DNA of 64,000 nucleotides from Streptomyces sp. ISL-43 (GCF_018614195.1 NZ_JAGGOT010000022.1:124001-188000), one strand, 5' to 3'. Shown: positions 52,955-62,624, counted from the stretch's first letter. A program made the numbers and translations. Notes: a model not told the origin generated them from the letters alone.

Positions 52955-53695
52955 ATGACCTCATTCGTGCTGGTGGCAGGCACCTGGCTCGGTTCGTCGG
53001 CATGGGACGAGGTGGCCGGCGAGCTCCGCGCCGCGGGCCACGACGCCCACCCGCTGACCCTGTCCGGCCTCGAGGAGAAGCGGGAGACCCCGGCCGCGGC
53101 GCCCGGCCAGCAGACGCACGTCAAGGACATCGTCGACGCCGTCGACCGGCTCGGTCTGCGCGATGTCGTCCTGGTCGGCCACAGCTACTCCGGCATCCCG
53201 GTCGGCCAGGCCGCCGAGCGGATCGGCGCCCGGCTGCACCGGGTGGTCTTCGTCGACGCCAACGTCCCCGCCGACGGCGAGTCGTTCGTCTCCGGCTGGC
53301 CCGACGGCAGGGCGATGGTGGAGGCCGCGATCGCCGCGCACGGCGGCTTCTGGCCGCCGCTGGAGGCCGCCGACTTCGCGGGCCAGGGCCTCACCGACGG
53401 CCAGACGGCCCGGATCCTCGCCGCCTCGGTCCCGCACCCGGGTGCCACCCTCACCGAACCGGCCGTACTGGCCCGCCCGCTCGACGAACTCCCCGCGACC
53501 TACGTCAAGTGCCTGCTGGACGGCGCCGAGCCGGGCCCCGCCGTGGCGGAGCTGCTGGCCACCGGCCCGGACTGGCACCTGACCACCCTGGACACGGGCC
53601 ACTGGCCGATGTTCTCCGCCCCGTCCGCCCTGACCCGCGTCCTGCTCGACGCGGCCGCCCCCACCGGCGCCCCCACCCCCGGGCAACGCGGTTGA
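52955..53695 (+). CDS. Alpha/beta hydrolase
   Basis: 246 residues. Strand-turn VLVAGTWLGSSAWDEVAGEL, the nucleophile elbow VLVGHSYSGIPVG and a C-terminal catalytic His (TTLDTGHWPMFS) show an intact Ser-His hydrolase of the esterase (MenH/PIR7-like) type. It begins 9 bases after the VanJ-like gene and is likely co-transcribed. Substrate unknown. Confidence 0.9.
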   Translation: MTSFVLVAGTWLGSSAWDEVAGELRAAGHDAHPLTLSGLEEKRETPAAAPGQQTHVKDIVDAVDRLGLRDVVLVGHSYSGIPVGQAAERIGARLHRVVFVDANVPADGESFVSGWPDGRAMVEAAIAAHGGFWPPLEAADFAGQGLTDGQTARILAASVPHPGATLTEPAVLARPLDELPATYVKCLLDGAEPGPAVAELLATGPDWHLTTLDTGHWPMFSAPSALTRVLLDAAAPTGAPTPGQRG

Positions 53696-53727
53696 CGGCG
53701 CCACCGCCTCGGGGTTTGCTGGGCCGA

Positions 53728-54195
53728 GTGTCTGATCTTCGTATGGAACGCGTGCACGGCGACGATGCCGGCGCCACAGCAGGTTCCGTCCTGTCCGACT
53801 GGCGGTACGTGCACAACCTGATCATCCCGACGCACGAGCTGTCGCTCGCCGACGTACGGGAGCGGTCCGGGCGCAACGCCCTGCACGTGGCCTACCTCGG
53901 CGACACCCTCATCGGCTGCACGACGGTCCGGCCACCGACGGAAGGCCCCGCGCCCGCCACCGCCACCGTGATCGCACGGGTCCTGCCCGCGTACCGCGGC
54001 CGGGGTTTCGGCCGCGAGCTGTACGCGTACGGGCTCGCGCACGCCCGGGAGCTCGGGGCCGAGGTGGTCGAGACCGTCGTGCTCGCCTCCAACCCGGAGG
54101 GCCTGCGCTTCTCCCAGGAGAACGGCTTCGTCGAGTTCGACCGCTACGTCCTGCCCGGAGACACCGTGCCCTACGTCGAACTGCGCCTCGCGTGA
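53728..54195 (+). CDS. GNAT-family N-acetyltransferase
   Basis: 155 residues. The acetyl-CoA binding motif A (ATATVIARVLPAYRGRGFGREL) and motif B (VLASNPEGLRFSQENGFVEF) are complete, so this is a functional GNAT domain. GTG at 53728 or ATG at 53743 may be the start; neither has a clear ribosome site. It is coupled to a truncated second GNAT frame, suggesting a former tandem-GNAT protein. Substrate unknown. Confidence 0.85.
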   Translation: MSDLRMERVHGDDAGATAGSVLSDWRYVHNLIIPTHELSLADVRERSGRNALHVAYLGDTLIGCTTVRPPTEGPAPATATVIARVLPAYRGRGFGRELYAYGLAHARELGAEVVETVVLASNPEGLRFSQENGFVEFDRYVLPGDTVPYVELRLA

Positions 54196-54434
54196 CCGGC
54201 CACCGGGTCCGTCTCGAACTCGACGTCCGCTCCTTCGCCGCCGCCCGTTTCACGCCGTACGCCAACCGCTGCCGCGCCGCCGGCATCGACTTCACGACCC
54301 TCGCCGAGCTCGGCGACGGACCGCGGGAGCGCCGGGCCCTGTACGAGCTGAACAAGGAGTGTTCGGCCGACATCCCCGAGCGCGGCGCCTTCCACTCCTA
54401 CGAGGAGTACGTGCGACTGCGCCCCTCCGCCTGA
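54192..54434 (+). pseudogene. Truncated GNAT acetyltransferase (N-terminal half only)
   Basis: 80 codons from a GTG overlapping the previous stop. ALYELNKECSADIPERGAFH and SYEEYVRLR are typical of the N-terminal half of GNAT domains in two-domain actinobacterial proteins. The frame then stops with no acetyl-CoA-binding motif, and the following 110 bases do not restore it. This is a deletion remnant or a partner subunit of the preceding protein. Confidence 0.65.
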
Positions 54435-54546
54435 GGGGACTTGCCCGAAGGGGCACCCCCCGCTGCGCCGACGGCGGCCTCGCGGGGCCTAGTCCGCCCG
54501 CGCTCCCCTGGCCGATCATCGGATCATGCTGGGGGTTCACTGACCT

Positions 54547-57500
54547 ATGGCGCGCGAGGCCGGACAGGCCCGCCGGAAGGACGACGAGGCGGCGACCGCG
54601 CCGCCCCGCACCGTCCGTGAACCGCCCGCGCCCTCGGCCTCCCGCACCAACACGCCCGCCCCCACACCCCGCCATACCCCCGCATCCGTGCTCTGGCTCC
54701 AGCGGGCCGCCGGCAACTCCGCCGTCTCGGGCTCGATGCGCGACGGCCCCGGCCCGCCCACGCCGGGCTCCGGTACCCTGGCGCAGGCCACCGAGGCGGC
54801 CCCCGCCGCTCCGGGCCAGGCCACCGAGGCGACCGCCTCCGCATCCGCCGGAGCCCCGCCCCCCGGAGCCCCGCCCGCCGGACCCACCGCGCAGGCACCG
54901 GCATCCGTACCCGTACAGGCCGAAGCAACGCCGACGCCCGCCGACGACCGGCAACCCGGTCAGGGACCCGGCCAAGCCGCAGGTCAAGCCGCAGGTCAAG
55001 CCACCGGCGCCGACGCCGCCTTCACCGCGCTCATGGCCTCCCACCACGCCGAGCTCACGGGCCTCGACGCGCAGCGCCGCTCCCGCGTCACCGAGGCCGC
55101 GACGGCCGGCAAACTGGAATTCCGCGCCCGGTCGGACGCGGCCGCCACCTCCCTGGACGCGGCCCACGACGAGGTCATCGCCGGCATTCGGGCCCGCTCG
55201 ACCGCCGACCAGAGCTCGGTCGGCGCCGCGCTGCACGGCGCGTTGGCCAAGGTCGACGCGGCGGCCGAGACGGAACTGGCCGCCGTGACCACCGCGGTGG
55301 ACGGCAGCGGGGGCGCCGTCCGGGCGGCCGCCGAGGCCAAGGCGGGCGAGGCGGTCGGACTCGGCGAACAGCACGCGGGGCGGGCCGCGGACGGCAGCGC
55401 ACAGCACACCGGCGCCGCGGCGGAGATCCGCGACCGCAAGATCACCCAGTACCGGGACGGCGACAAGGGCGCGGAGATCGCCCGGAGCATCCGCTCCCAG
55501 ACGACCCGTCTCATGGGCGGGATCGGCGAGACCGGCCGCAGGGCCGCCGCCGAGGTGCGCCGCAAAGCAGCCGAGCTCGCGGGCAAGTTCCGCTCCGAGG
55601 GCCGGGAGGCGGCCGCCGGTCTGGCCGATCCCGGCCGGGACGCGCGGGAGCGGATCGTCCACGTACGGGACGAGGCGAAGCGGGCACTGCGCGACATGGC
55701 CCGTACCGCCACGGCGAAGATCGCCGAGAGCGAGACGACGGCGATCGGCAACCTCCAGCGCGGCCGGGCGGGCGCGGTGGCCGCCGTACGCGAAGCGGCC
55801 CCGGCGGTGGACGCCACCTTGGACCGGGCGGCCGCCGAGGCCGCCACGAAGCTGTCCGGACAATCCTCCGCCATGGCCCGCGACTTGGCCGAGGTCACGA
55901 CGACCATCGCCGAGAACGGCTGGTACCCACCCTTCCTCCAGCAGGCCCGCGGCGAGGTCGAGTCCTCCCTGACCACCCAGCACGGTGAGCTCGACGCCTT
56001 CGCCGACCGCACCATGAGCGCGCTGGGCGAAGCCTCGTCCACCGCGTCCGCGGAGCTCGGCGAACAACACGACGCCGCGCTCGGCGCGGTCCGCCGTACG
56101 GGCACGGACTTCGCCTCGGCGTCGGGGCAGGCAGTGAGCGAGGTCGCGGCCCGGATGGACGGGGCGGCCGGCACCGCCGCCGAGGGCATCCGCCCGGTGG
56201 CGCCCGCCGTGGCCGAGAAGCTGACCGGCGCCGTCACCGAGATCGACGGCCGCTGGGCGGGGCAGCTCACCGAGCACGGCGGCCGGCTGTCGGCCCAGGT
56301 CGACGGGGCCGTCGCGGGCCAGACACGGGCGGTGGGCGGACTGTCGGCGTCCATCGACCACGGCGCCGCCGAAGTGACGAGCAGCGGCGGGTTCTTCGGC
56401 AATCTCCTCTCCTTCGTCGTCGGCACCTTCGAGGGCCTGTTCCTCGGCGCCCTGGACCTGCTCAAGGGTCTGTGGGAGGCGATCAAGACCCCGCTGTTCT
56501 GGATCGTCGTCGCGGTCGCGGTGCTGCTGATCGCCGTGGCCGTCATCGGGGTGATGGTCATCGGGGGTCTGGCACTGGGCGCGGCGATCGCCGCCGTCCT
56601 GGAGGTGGTCGGCGTCATCCTGCTCGTCGTCGGCGCCATCGCCGGTGTCCTGATGGCGGGCTACTACGTCTACCTCATGTTCACCAAGCCCGGTCTGACC
56701 TGGCGCGAGCGCGGCCGGCTGCTGGGCAAGGCGGTGTTCGAGCTGATCCTGGCCTTCGCGGGCACGGGGATCCTCAAGCGGCTGGCGGTCCTCGGGAAGA
56801 TCGCCGAACTGCGCCGGTTCCTGGCGCTGGTCGGCGACCTCTCGAAGGCGCTGCGCCTGATCCATCTGCTGCCCGATCTCGAAAAGCTCTTCCTCCTGAT
56901 GGAGAAGGTCGAGAAGGCCGAGAAGCTCATCGTGCTCCTGGAGCGGGTCAAGGACGTCGAGACCCTGATCAAGCTTCTGGACAAGGTCAAGGACGCCGAC
57001 CGGCTGATCGCCCTCCTGGAGAAGGTCAAGAACGCCGAGCTGCTGCTCAAACTGCTGGGCAACCCCAAGATCCCCGACGCCCTCGCGCTCGAACGCCTGC
57101 TGGCCCACCCCAAGGTCACCGACCTGGCGGCGCTGGAAAGGCTCCTGGAGGACGCGAGGATCGCCGACCTCCCCGAGCTGCTGGCCCTGCTCGACAGCGC
57201 GAAGATCGCCGACACCGCGCAGCTGTCCCGGCTGCTGGAGGGCTACCGGTCCGGTGCCCGGCTACGGGAGCTGCTCGCCCTCCCCGCCTTCGCCGACGGC
57301 GCCTCCCTGGAGCACCTCGCCGACGTCCTGGCCCGGGCCGGCTGGCCGGAGGCGACCCGAGCCGGTGAGCTCGCCGCCCCCAAGCTGGCGCAACTGGCCG
57401 AGCCGGCCATCCTGGCCGAGGTCGAGGCGACGCTGGCGGCGCAGGAGGCCGGCCAGATCACCGGGATGCGGGACTGGCTGCTGTTCAACGGCAAGAAGGC

Positions 57501-58068
57501 CCCCGGCGAACTGGCTGAGGCCGCGGCCGAGCTGCGCGACGCCCGGCGGCTGGCGGACGACAACCCCGGCCGGGTGGTCCGGGTCGGCCGGGAGCAACGG
57601 GCGCCCCGGCGCCCTGGGACGGCCGACGAGCCGCTGCCGGAGTTCGACCTCTCCGTCGAGACCCCGGCGGGCACGGTCACCGCGGTGGTCGAGGTGACCA
57701 CGGTCGAGGCGAAGGTCTCACAGGCCTCCGACGTGTCGAACGGGATCCGGCACGCGGCGGACAAAGTGGCCGCCCGCCTGAACACCCCGACCCCCGTGCA
57801 GGGCAGCCCGCAGGCCCTGATCCACATGGTGCTCGACGTCGGCAGGAAGCAGCTGCGCGGCACGGTCCGGGAGGTCCTGGCGGACGGTACGGTGAACATC
57901 CTCCGCCCCGACGGCACTCCGATCAGGACCGGCAACTTCTTCGACGACGTGGCCCGCAACATCGGCACCTTGAGGAACTCCGAGCTGCTCGACCGGGTGA
58001 CACTCGTCGAGGCGACGGGCCACCGCACCGTGTACGTACGGCAGGGCTCGACATGGACGAGGCTGTGA
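54547..58068 (+). CDS. Large candidate polymorphic toxin / contractile-injection effector-like protein
   Basis: 1173 residues in layers. (1) A Pro/Ala-rich N-terminus with VLWLQRAAGNSAVSG near residue 40, a phrase common in DUF4157-type exported toxins. (2) A long Ala-rich coiled coil to about 640. (3) A hydrophobic block (about 649-715) with two or three membrane helices. (4) Leu-rich heptads (LLPDLEKLFLLMEKVEK, LIVLLERVKDVETLIKLL). (5) A C-terminal domain (about 1000-1173) with EFDLSV...VVEVTT...K, a pattern of PD-(D/E)xK-like nucleases. Such modular proteins are secreted by contractile or other systems. The following gene may be an immunity protein. Confidence 0.75.
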   Translation: MAREAGQARRKDDEAATAPPRTVREPPAPSASRTNTPAPTPRHTPASVLWLQRAAGNSAVSGSMRDGPGPPTPGSGTLAQATEAAPAAPGQATEATASASAGAPPPGAPPAGPTAQAPASVPVQAEATPTPADDRQPGQGPGQAAGQAAGQATGADAAFTALMASHHAELTGLDAQRRSRVTEAATAGKLEFRARSDAAATSLDAAHDEVIAGIRARSTADQSSVGAALHGALAKVDAAAETELAAVTTAVDGSGGAVRAAAEAKAGEAVGLGEQHAGRAADGSAQHTGAAAEIRDRKITQYRDGDKGAEIARSIRSQTTRLMGGIGETGRRAAAEVRRKAAELAGKFRSEGREAAAGLADPGRDARERIVHVRDEAKRALRDMARTATAKIAESETTAIGNLQRGRAGAVAAVREAAPAVDATLDRAAAEAATKLSGQSSAMARDLAEVTTTIAENGWYPPFLQQARGEVESSLTTQHGELDAFADRTMSALGEASSTASAELGEQHDAALGAVRRTGTDFASASGQAVSEVAARMDGAAGTAAEGIRPVAPAVAEKLTGAVTEIDGRWAGQLTEHGGRLSAQVDGAVAGQTRAVGGLSASIDHGAAEVTSSGGFFGNLLSFVVGTFEGLFLGALDLLKGLWEAIKTPLFWIVVAVAVLLIAVAVIGVMVIGGLALGAAIAAVLEVVGVILLVVGAIAGVLMAGYYVYLMFTKPGLTWRERGRLLGKAVFELILAFAGTGILKRLAVLGKIAELRRFLALVGDLSKALRLIHLLPDLEKLFLLMEKVEKAEKLIVLLERVKDVETLIKLLDKVKDADRLIALLEKVKNAELLLKLLGNPKIPDALALERLLAHPKVTDLAALERLLEDARIADLPELLALLDSAKIADTAQLSRLLEGYRSGARLRELLALPAFADGASLEHLADVLARAGWPEATRAGELAAPKLAQLAEPAILAEVEATLAAQEAGQITGMRDWLLFNGKKAPGELAEAAAELRDARRLADDNPGRVVRVGREQRAPRRPGTADEPLPEFDLSVETPAGTVTAVVEVTTVEAKVSQASDVSNGIRHAADKVAARLNTPTPVQGSPQALIHMVLDVGRKQLRGTVREVLADGTVNILRPDGTPIRTGNFFDDVARNIGTLRNSELLDRVTLVEATGHRTVYVRQGSTWTRL

Positions 58069-58166
58069 AGCGGCGCAGCCCCGAAGCCGCGCAGCGGTCA
58101 AGCTGTGCGGCGGCGGGGCGGTGCAGCTGTGAGGCAGTGGGCGACCAGACGGTGAGGACGGCGGGC

Positions 58167-58898
58167 ATGACCGAGTCAGAGATCCACATCCGGGACCGGG
58201 CCCGCGCCCACGTACGCGCCGAACTCCTCGCCCCGCAAGGCACCGACGACCCCTCCGCGGTCGACGCCCTGCTCGCCCTCGCCGAGGACCTCTTCGTTCC
58301 CTTGGCCGTCGACGTCGAACTCGCCTGCTGTGACGCCGAGTCCGGCTACCCGCTCGACGAGCCCCGCCCCCGGGCGCCCTACCAACAGCTGCGCCTCGGC
58401 CCGCTCCCCGAGACGCTGGCGGTCCGCGAAGTCTGGACCGACACCCGGGTGACCCGGGTGGAGGACCGGGACCGCCTGGCCCGCGCCGAGATCCTCGGCT
58501 GGCTCGCCGCCGTCCGGGCGGGCCAGGAGTGCGCGCAGCCCCGTACCGCGACCGGGTGGACCCAGCTACTGGTCGAGTCGGTCCGCGCCCGCCTGCCCAA
58601 GTCCACGGGCGAGCTGTCCGTGCTGCCGGTGTCCTACGGCGCCGGAGTGATCGCCTACCCCGTCGAACGCCCGGCGGACGCCTCGGACGACTCCCTCTGG
58701 GTATCAGGCCCGCTCGAAGGGCGCCCCGGCACCGCCCCGTTCGAGCTGCGCATCGTCAACGAGGCCGGGTTCCTGTCCCTCGACCTCTCCCTGAACTGGT
58801 CACCCTGGATCGAGCCGGACGGCGCGGGCCGCCCCGCCGTCGATGCCGCCGTCGCCCGCCTCTCGTCCCTGGGCTGGGACGTCACCTCGGCCGCGTAA
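58167..58898 (+). CDS. Hypothetical protein, possible immunity partner
   Basis: 243 residues with no family I can name. It is acidic overall with alternating helices and strands (VDALLALAEDLFVPLAVDVE, AELLAPQGTDDPSAVDALLA), like many immunity proteins. It lies 98 bases after the large toxin-like gene in the same direction. The C-terminal part has FELRIVNEAGFLSLDLSL and NWSPWIEPDGAG. Immunity is inferred from position, acidity and size only. Confidence 0.55.
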   Translation: MTESEIHIRDRARAHVRAELLAPQGTDDPSAVDALLALAEDLFVPLAVDVELACCDAESGYPLDEPRPRAPYQQLRLGPLPETLAVREVWTDTRVTRVEDRDRLARAEILGWLAAVRAGQECAQPRTATGWTQLLVESVRARLPKSTGELSVLPVSYGAGVIAYPVERPADASDDSLWVSGPLEGRPGTAPFELRIVNEAGFLSLDLSLNWSPWIEPDGAGRPAVDAAVARLSSLGWDVTSAA

Positions 58899-58968
58899 AA
58901 CACCTCTGCCCAGCAGGTCTTACGATGACCCGGATTCATGATCTTTCGAATTCGAGGGTAGGAACCCG

Positions 58969-60648
58969 TTGAAGGGCATACACAGAACGCTCGGCACCGC
59001 GGCGAGCCGGCTTGCCGTCGGCCTGGCCTTGCTCGCCGGCGCCGTGGCAGGGGGTTCGCAGCCGGTGGCGGCCGACCCGGTCGCACCGCAGGCGGTGCGT
59101 ACCGTCTCGTACAACGCGTGCGGGGCGTCCACGTGCCAGAACACCGTCGACAGTGCTCAAGAGTGGGCGGTGAAGTTCCAGTCGCGGATGCAGGCCGAGG
59201 GCGGGCCCGCCGATGTGATCGCGCTGCAGGAGCTGTGCGCGGGGCAGTACGAGGCGCTGGAGAAACTGCTGGTCGGCTACACGTCGGTGCGGGTCGGTGA
59301 GCAAGAGCCCCCGGGGTGCGTGCGCTGGGGAGGAACATCGGCGAAGTTCGGGCAGGCGGTCTTCGTCAAGGGCGCGAAGGCCGACTTCTCGACGCACCAG
59401 GCGCTGGTCAACCCCGGTGAGACCAAGGTGTCGGAGCAGCGCTGGGTGGCGTGCGTCAAGGGGCCGATCGGCGGCCGGACCACGCTGGCGTGCGGGACGC
59501 ACCTGGCGACGAGCCTCCCGGCGAACGGGACACCGGTGATGCTCGACAACATGGAGCGATGGGCGGCGGGCGCGCCCGCGCTGGTCACCGGCGACTTCAA
59601 CGCCGTGCCGAGCAACGCGGCCCTCAAGCCGGTGCGGGCCGGCCTGTGCGCCACGGGTCCCTTCGCCGAGGCGGACGCGACCGACAACAAGGCGACCGCC
59701 TGGGCGACCGGGGTGCCCGTCGGGTACCGGCTCAAGTACGACCATGCCTTCTTCGGCGGCAGGGACTTCACCGGCCTGAAGGCGAAGACGGCCGACATCG
59801 ACCTGACTCCGGGTGAGGACCACAAGCTCCTGTGGGCCGAGGCCCAGCCGCTGGAGCGGACCGCGGTGCACGTGCCGGGCGACCTCACCGGCGACCTGTG
59901 CCCCGACATGCTCGCGGTGCGCAAGGACGACACCCTGCGGTTGTATCCCGGGACGGGCCGGGGCACGTTCGGCTCGCCGCGCGTGATCGGCAGCGGACCC
60001 GAGTGGAACGGTGCGGTGGTCAGCCACCGCGGGGACTGGGACGGTGACGGCGACGAGGACGTCGTCGCCCGCAAGGGCGACCAGCTGCTGCTCCACAAGA
60101 ACACGGGCACCGGCGACCTCGAAGCCGGTGTGGTGATGAAGGTGTCCGAGACCGGCTGGGCGCACACGACGCCGGTCGCGGCCGGGGACGTCGACGGGGA
60201 CGGAAGCCCCGACCTCGTCGCCAAGAGCAGCACGGGCCTGTGGCTCCACCGGGGCCGGGTGGCGGCGGACGGCGGTTGGCTCTCCTACGGCGCCGTCCGG
60301 ATCGGACTCGAGGAGTGGAAGGACAAGGAGGTCCTCGTTCCCGGGGATGTGACCGGGGACAAGAAGGCCGAACTGTGGGCCCGTGACACTGCCGGGGACA
60401 TCAAGCAGTACAGCTACGACGACGCCGCGAAGATGCTGGGTACCCCCGGTGTCGTCGGCAACCTGCCGGCGAGCTCCCGCGTGCTCGGGCTCTCCGCGGG
60501 TGACGGTGACGGTGACGGCCTCTCCGACCTCTGGTACACCACGTCCACGGCCGACCTCGCCTTCCACCCGGGAGGCGCCGCCTTCACGGAGACCGGCTCC
60601 GTGACCGTCGGCACCGGAGGCTGGGGCTACTTCTCCCACCTCGGCTGA
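58969..60648 (+). CDS. Secreted EEP-phosphatase/nuclease with FG-GAP (VCBS-like) repeats
   Basis: 559 residues from a TTG with AGGA upstream. A signal peptide (RLAVGLALLAGAVAGGSQPVA) is followed by an endonuclease/exonuclease/phosphatase domain (RTVSYNACGAS, DVIALQEL, LVTGDFNAVPSN, KYDHAFF) and, from about residue 300, FG-GAP repeats with Asp-rich calcium loops (GDLTGDLCPDM, DWDGDGDEDVV, GDVDGDGSPDLV). It is probably an extracellular nuclease or phosphodiesterase with a beta-propeller binding domain. Unrelated to the clusters. Confidence 0.88.
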   Translation: MKGIHRTLGTAASRLAVGLALLAGAVAGGSQPVAADPVAPQAVRTVSYNACGASTCQNTVDSAQEWAVKFQSRMQAEGGPADVIALQELCAGQYEALEKLLVGYTSVRVGEQEPPGCVRWGGTSAKFGQAVFVKGAKADFSTHQALVNPGETKVSEQRWVACVKGPIGGRTTLACGTHLATSLPANGTPVMLDNMERWAAGAPALVTGDFNAVPSNAALKPVRAGLCATGPFAEADATDNKATAWATGVPVGYRLKYDHAFFGGRDFTGLKAKTADIDLTPGEDHKLLWAEAQPLERTAVHVPGDLTGDLCPDMLAVRKDDTLRLYPGTGRGTFGSPRVIGSGPEWNGAVVSHRGDWDGDGDEDVVARKGDQLLLHKNTGTGDLEAGVVMKVSETGWAHTTPVAAGDVDGDGSPDLVAKSSTGLWLHRGRVAADGGWLSYGAVRIGLEEWKDKEVLVPGDVTGDKKAELWARDTAGDIKQYSYDDAAKMLGTPGVVGNLPASSRVLGLSAGDGDGDGLSDLWYTTSTADLAFHPGGAAFTETGSVTVGTGGWGYFSHLG

Positions 60649-60723
60649 CCCCGACACCGGCGGCCCCGTGCGAGACCCATCCGCCCGGGGCCGCCGGCCG
60701 CGGCCGCGTCCCCGGTCGGCGGA

Positions 60724-61626
60724 CTACGCCCGCGAGGCGACCCTGCGCCGCATGCGGGAGACGGCGACGCCGGCCAGGCAGATCGCACCGCCCAGCAGGG
60801 TCAGCCCGGCCGGGATCTCGTCGAGGGCGACCCAGGCGATGAGCACCACGACGGCGGGCACCGCGTAGGTCGTCGCGCCCATCTTCCCGGCGGTGGTCCG
60901 CGCCAGGGCGTACGACCAGGTGGTGAAGGCCAGCGCGGTCGGGAAGAGCCCCAGGTAGACCATGTTGAGGACAGCGGCCAACGGCGCCTGCGGGAGCTGG
61001 TCGGCGAGCTGCCAGGCGAAGGGCAGGGTGACGGCCGTGCCGATGAAGCAGCCGTACGTGGTCACCTGGATCGGACTCGCGTACTTCAGCGCGGGCTTCT
61101 GCGAGACCACCCCGGCCCCGTAGGTGAGCGCGGCGACCAGGCAGAGCAGGACCCCGCCCAGCGAGGCGGATCCGCCGTGGGAGGTCGACAGCCCGACGAC
61201 CACCGCTCCGGCGAAGGAGACGGCCATGCCCGCCAGCAGCATCGGCGGGAACCCCTCTTTCAGCAGCCAGCCGCTGAGCAGGGCGATCACGATCGGGCCG
61301 ATGTTGACGACCATCGCCGCGGTACCGGCGTCCACGAGCTGCTCGCCCCAGTTCAGCGTCACCATGTACAGCCCGAACCACAGCACCCCGGAGCCCAGGA
61401 TCCCGGGCCACGCCTGCCTCGGCGGCGGCGGGACCCGCTTGACGAGCAGTACCAGCCCGAGCGTGACCGAGGCCGTCAACAGCCGCCCGAACGCGAGCGC
61501 CCCGGGCCCGAAGTGAGCGGCCGCGGACCGGATGGAAACGAACGCGGAGGCCCACAACAAGACGGTCACCCCGGCCGCTATCAACGCACGCCGCTCGGTT
61601 CCGTTCTCATCAGCCGTTTTATCCAT
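60724..61626 (-). CDS. EamA/DMT-family transporter
   Basis: 300 residues, ten hydrophobic segments in two EamA halves (LIAAGVTVLLWASAFVSIRS; VVVLIAWVALDEIPAGLTLL). It belongs to the drug/metabolite transporter superfamily of inner-membrane metabolite exporters. It lies 9 bases past the hydrolase gene's stop in the same direction, so the pair is probably one transcript. Substrate unknown. Confidence 0.92.
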   Translation of the reverse strand: MDKTADENGTERRALIAAGVTVLLWASAFVSIRSAAAHFGPGALAFGRLLTASVTLGLVLLVKRVPPPPRQAWPGILGSGVLWFGLYMVTLNWGEQLVDAGTAAMVVNIGPIVIALLSGWLLKEGFPPMLLAGMAVSFAGAVVVGLSTSHGGSASLGGVLLCLVAALTYGAGVVSQKPALKYASPIQVTTYGCFIGTAVTLPFAWQLADQLPQAPLAAVLNMVYLGLFPTALAFTTWSYALARTTAGKMGATTYAVPAVVVLIAWVALDEIPAGLTLLGGAICLAGVAVSRMRRRVASRA

Positions 61627-61635
61627 GCGCGCAAG

Positions 61636-62496
61636 CTACCGGCCCGGACAGCCGGCGGCCGTGAGCAGGCCCCGCAGCCGCTCCGCATAGCCCCTGGGGT
61701 GGGTGGTGTTGCCGTTGTGGCCGCCCGGGAAGGTCCGTATCTCCATGTCCAGGAGGGCCGCCAGTCTCACCGCGCACTGGTGGTCGAAGACCGTGGGCGG
61801 GGTGGCGGCCCCCACGGCGGGGATGATGCGGGTCGGAGTCCGGGTGAGGGCTTCCGGGTCGAGGTTGTCGCCGATGATCGCCGAGAAGTCGTGCTCGATG
61901 AAGCGGTCGAAGTTGGCGTGCCGGCGCTCGTCCAGGGGCTGGGGCGTCAGCCCGGGCTCGGCATCCCGCCGGGTCACGTCTATCCCGAGGACCCGGGCCA
62001 TCTCCGGGAAGGCGGCGCCGAGTCCGCCCGTGCGGTAGGTGCCCTGGAGCCGCGCGAGCTCCGCCTCGTGCCGGCCGCGCTCGTCTTCGGGCAGTAGCCA
62101 CGGGGCGACCGGCTCGTGCGCGATCAGGGTGCTCACCTGCTCCGGGTGCCGGACAGCCACGTGCAGGCCTATGACGGCGCCAAGGCTGCACCCGAGCATC
62201 AGAGCCGGCTCATCGGTGACGGCGGCCAACAGCCGGTGCACGTCATCCGTGTGCTCGGCGAGGGACGTGGTCCGACCAGGCTCCTCCACCCGGCTGCGCG
62301 AGAGTCCTCGGCGGTCGTACGTCAGCACCGTGAACGTGTCGGTGAGGTGCGGGACCAGGTCCACCGTGCGGTCGGCATCCCCCTCCCCGCTCTGCGAGAT
62401 GAGCAACAGCGGCCCGGAGCCCTGGAGCACGTAGTGCAGCGCGGCACCCGGGACCGTAAGCATGCCGGTCCCTGCAGACGTGACGGTGGCGGACAT
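61636..62496 (-). CDS. Alpha/beta hydrolase under MarR-type control
   Basis: 286 residues. Oxyanion strand YVLQGSGPLLLISQ, the nucleophile elbow ALMLGCSLGAVIGLHVA (the nucleophile is Ser in CSLGA) and a late catalytic His (PGGHNGNTTHP). This is a soluble esterase/epoxide-hydrolase-like enzyme. It is divergent from a MarR-type gene; the shared region holds palindromic operators, so it is likely induced by a small-molecule ligand of that regulator. Confidence 0.9.
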   Translation of the reverse strand: MSATVTSAGTGMLTVPGAALHYVLQGSGPLLLISQSGEGDADRTVDLVPHLTDTFTVLTYDRRGLSRSRVEEPGRTTSLAEHTDDVHRLLAAVTDEPALMLGCSLGAVIGLHVAVRHPEQVSTLIAHEPVAPWLLPEDERGRHEAELARLQGTYRTGGLGAAFPEMARVLGIDVTRRDAEPGLTPQPLDERRHANFDRFIEHDFSAIIGDNLDPEALTRTPTRIIPAVGAATPPTVFDHQCAVRLAALLDMEIRTFPGGHNGNTTHPRGYAERLRGLLTAAGCPGR

Positions 62497-62560
62497 GGCG
62501 ACTCCTTCGTCGATACGCGGTGGCCCCGGACCCTTCGTCCGCTGCTCTGCGACCAAGCTA

Positions 62561-62624
62561 ATCCATCGAAACAGATACATCAATACCGATGGATCGAATG
62601 AGATGCATCTTCGCAGATGTATCT
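62561..62624. promoter_or_regulatory. Palindromic operators between hydrolase and MarR genes
   Basis: ATCCATCG/CGATGGAT (62561-62568 and 62587-62594) form an 8-bp inverted repeat. AGATACATC (62573-62581) mirrors the GATGTATCT within AGATGTATCT (62615-62624), and the perfect decamer AGATGCATCT lies at 62601-62610. They cover the divergent promoters of the hydrolase and MarR-type genes and are probable regulator sites. Confidence 0.65.
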
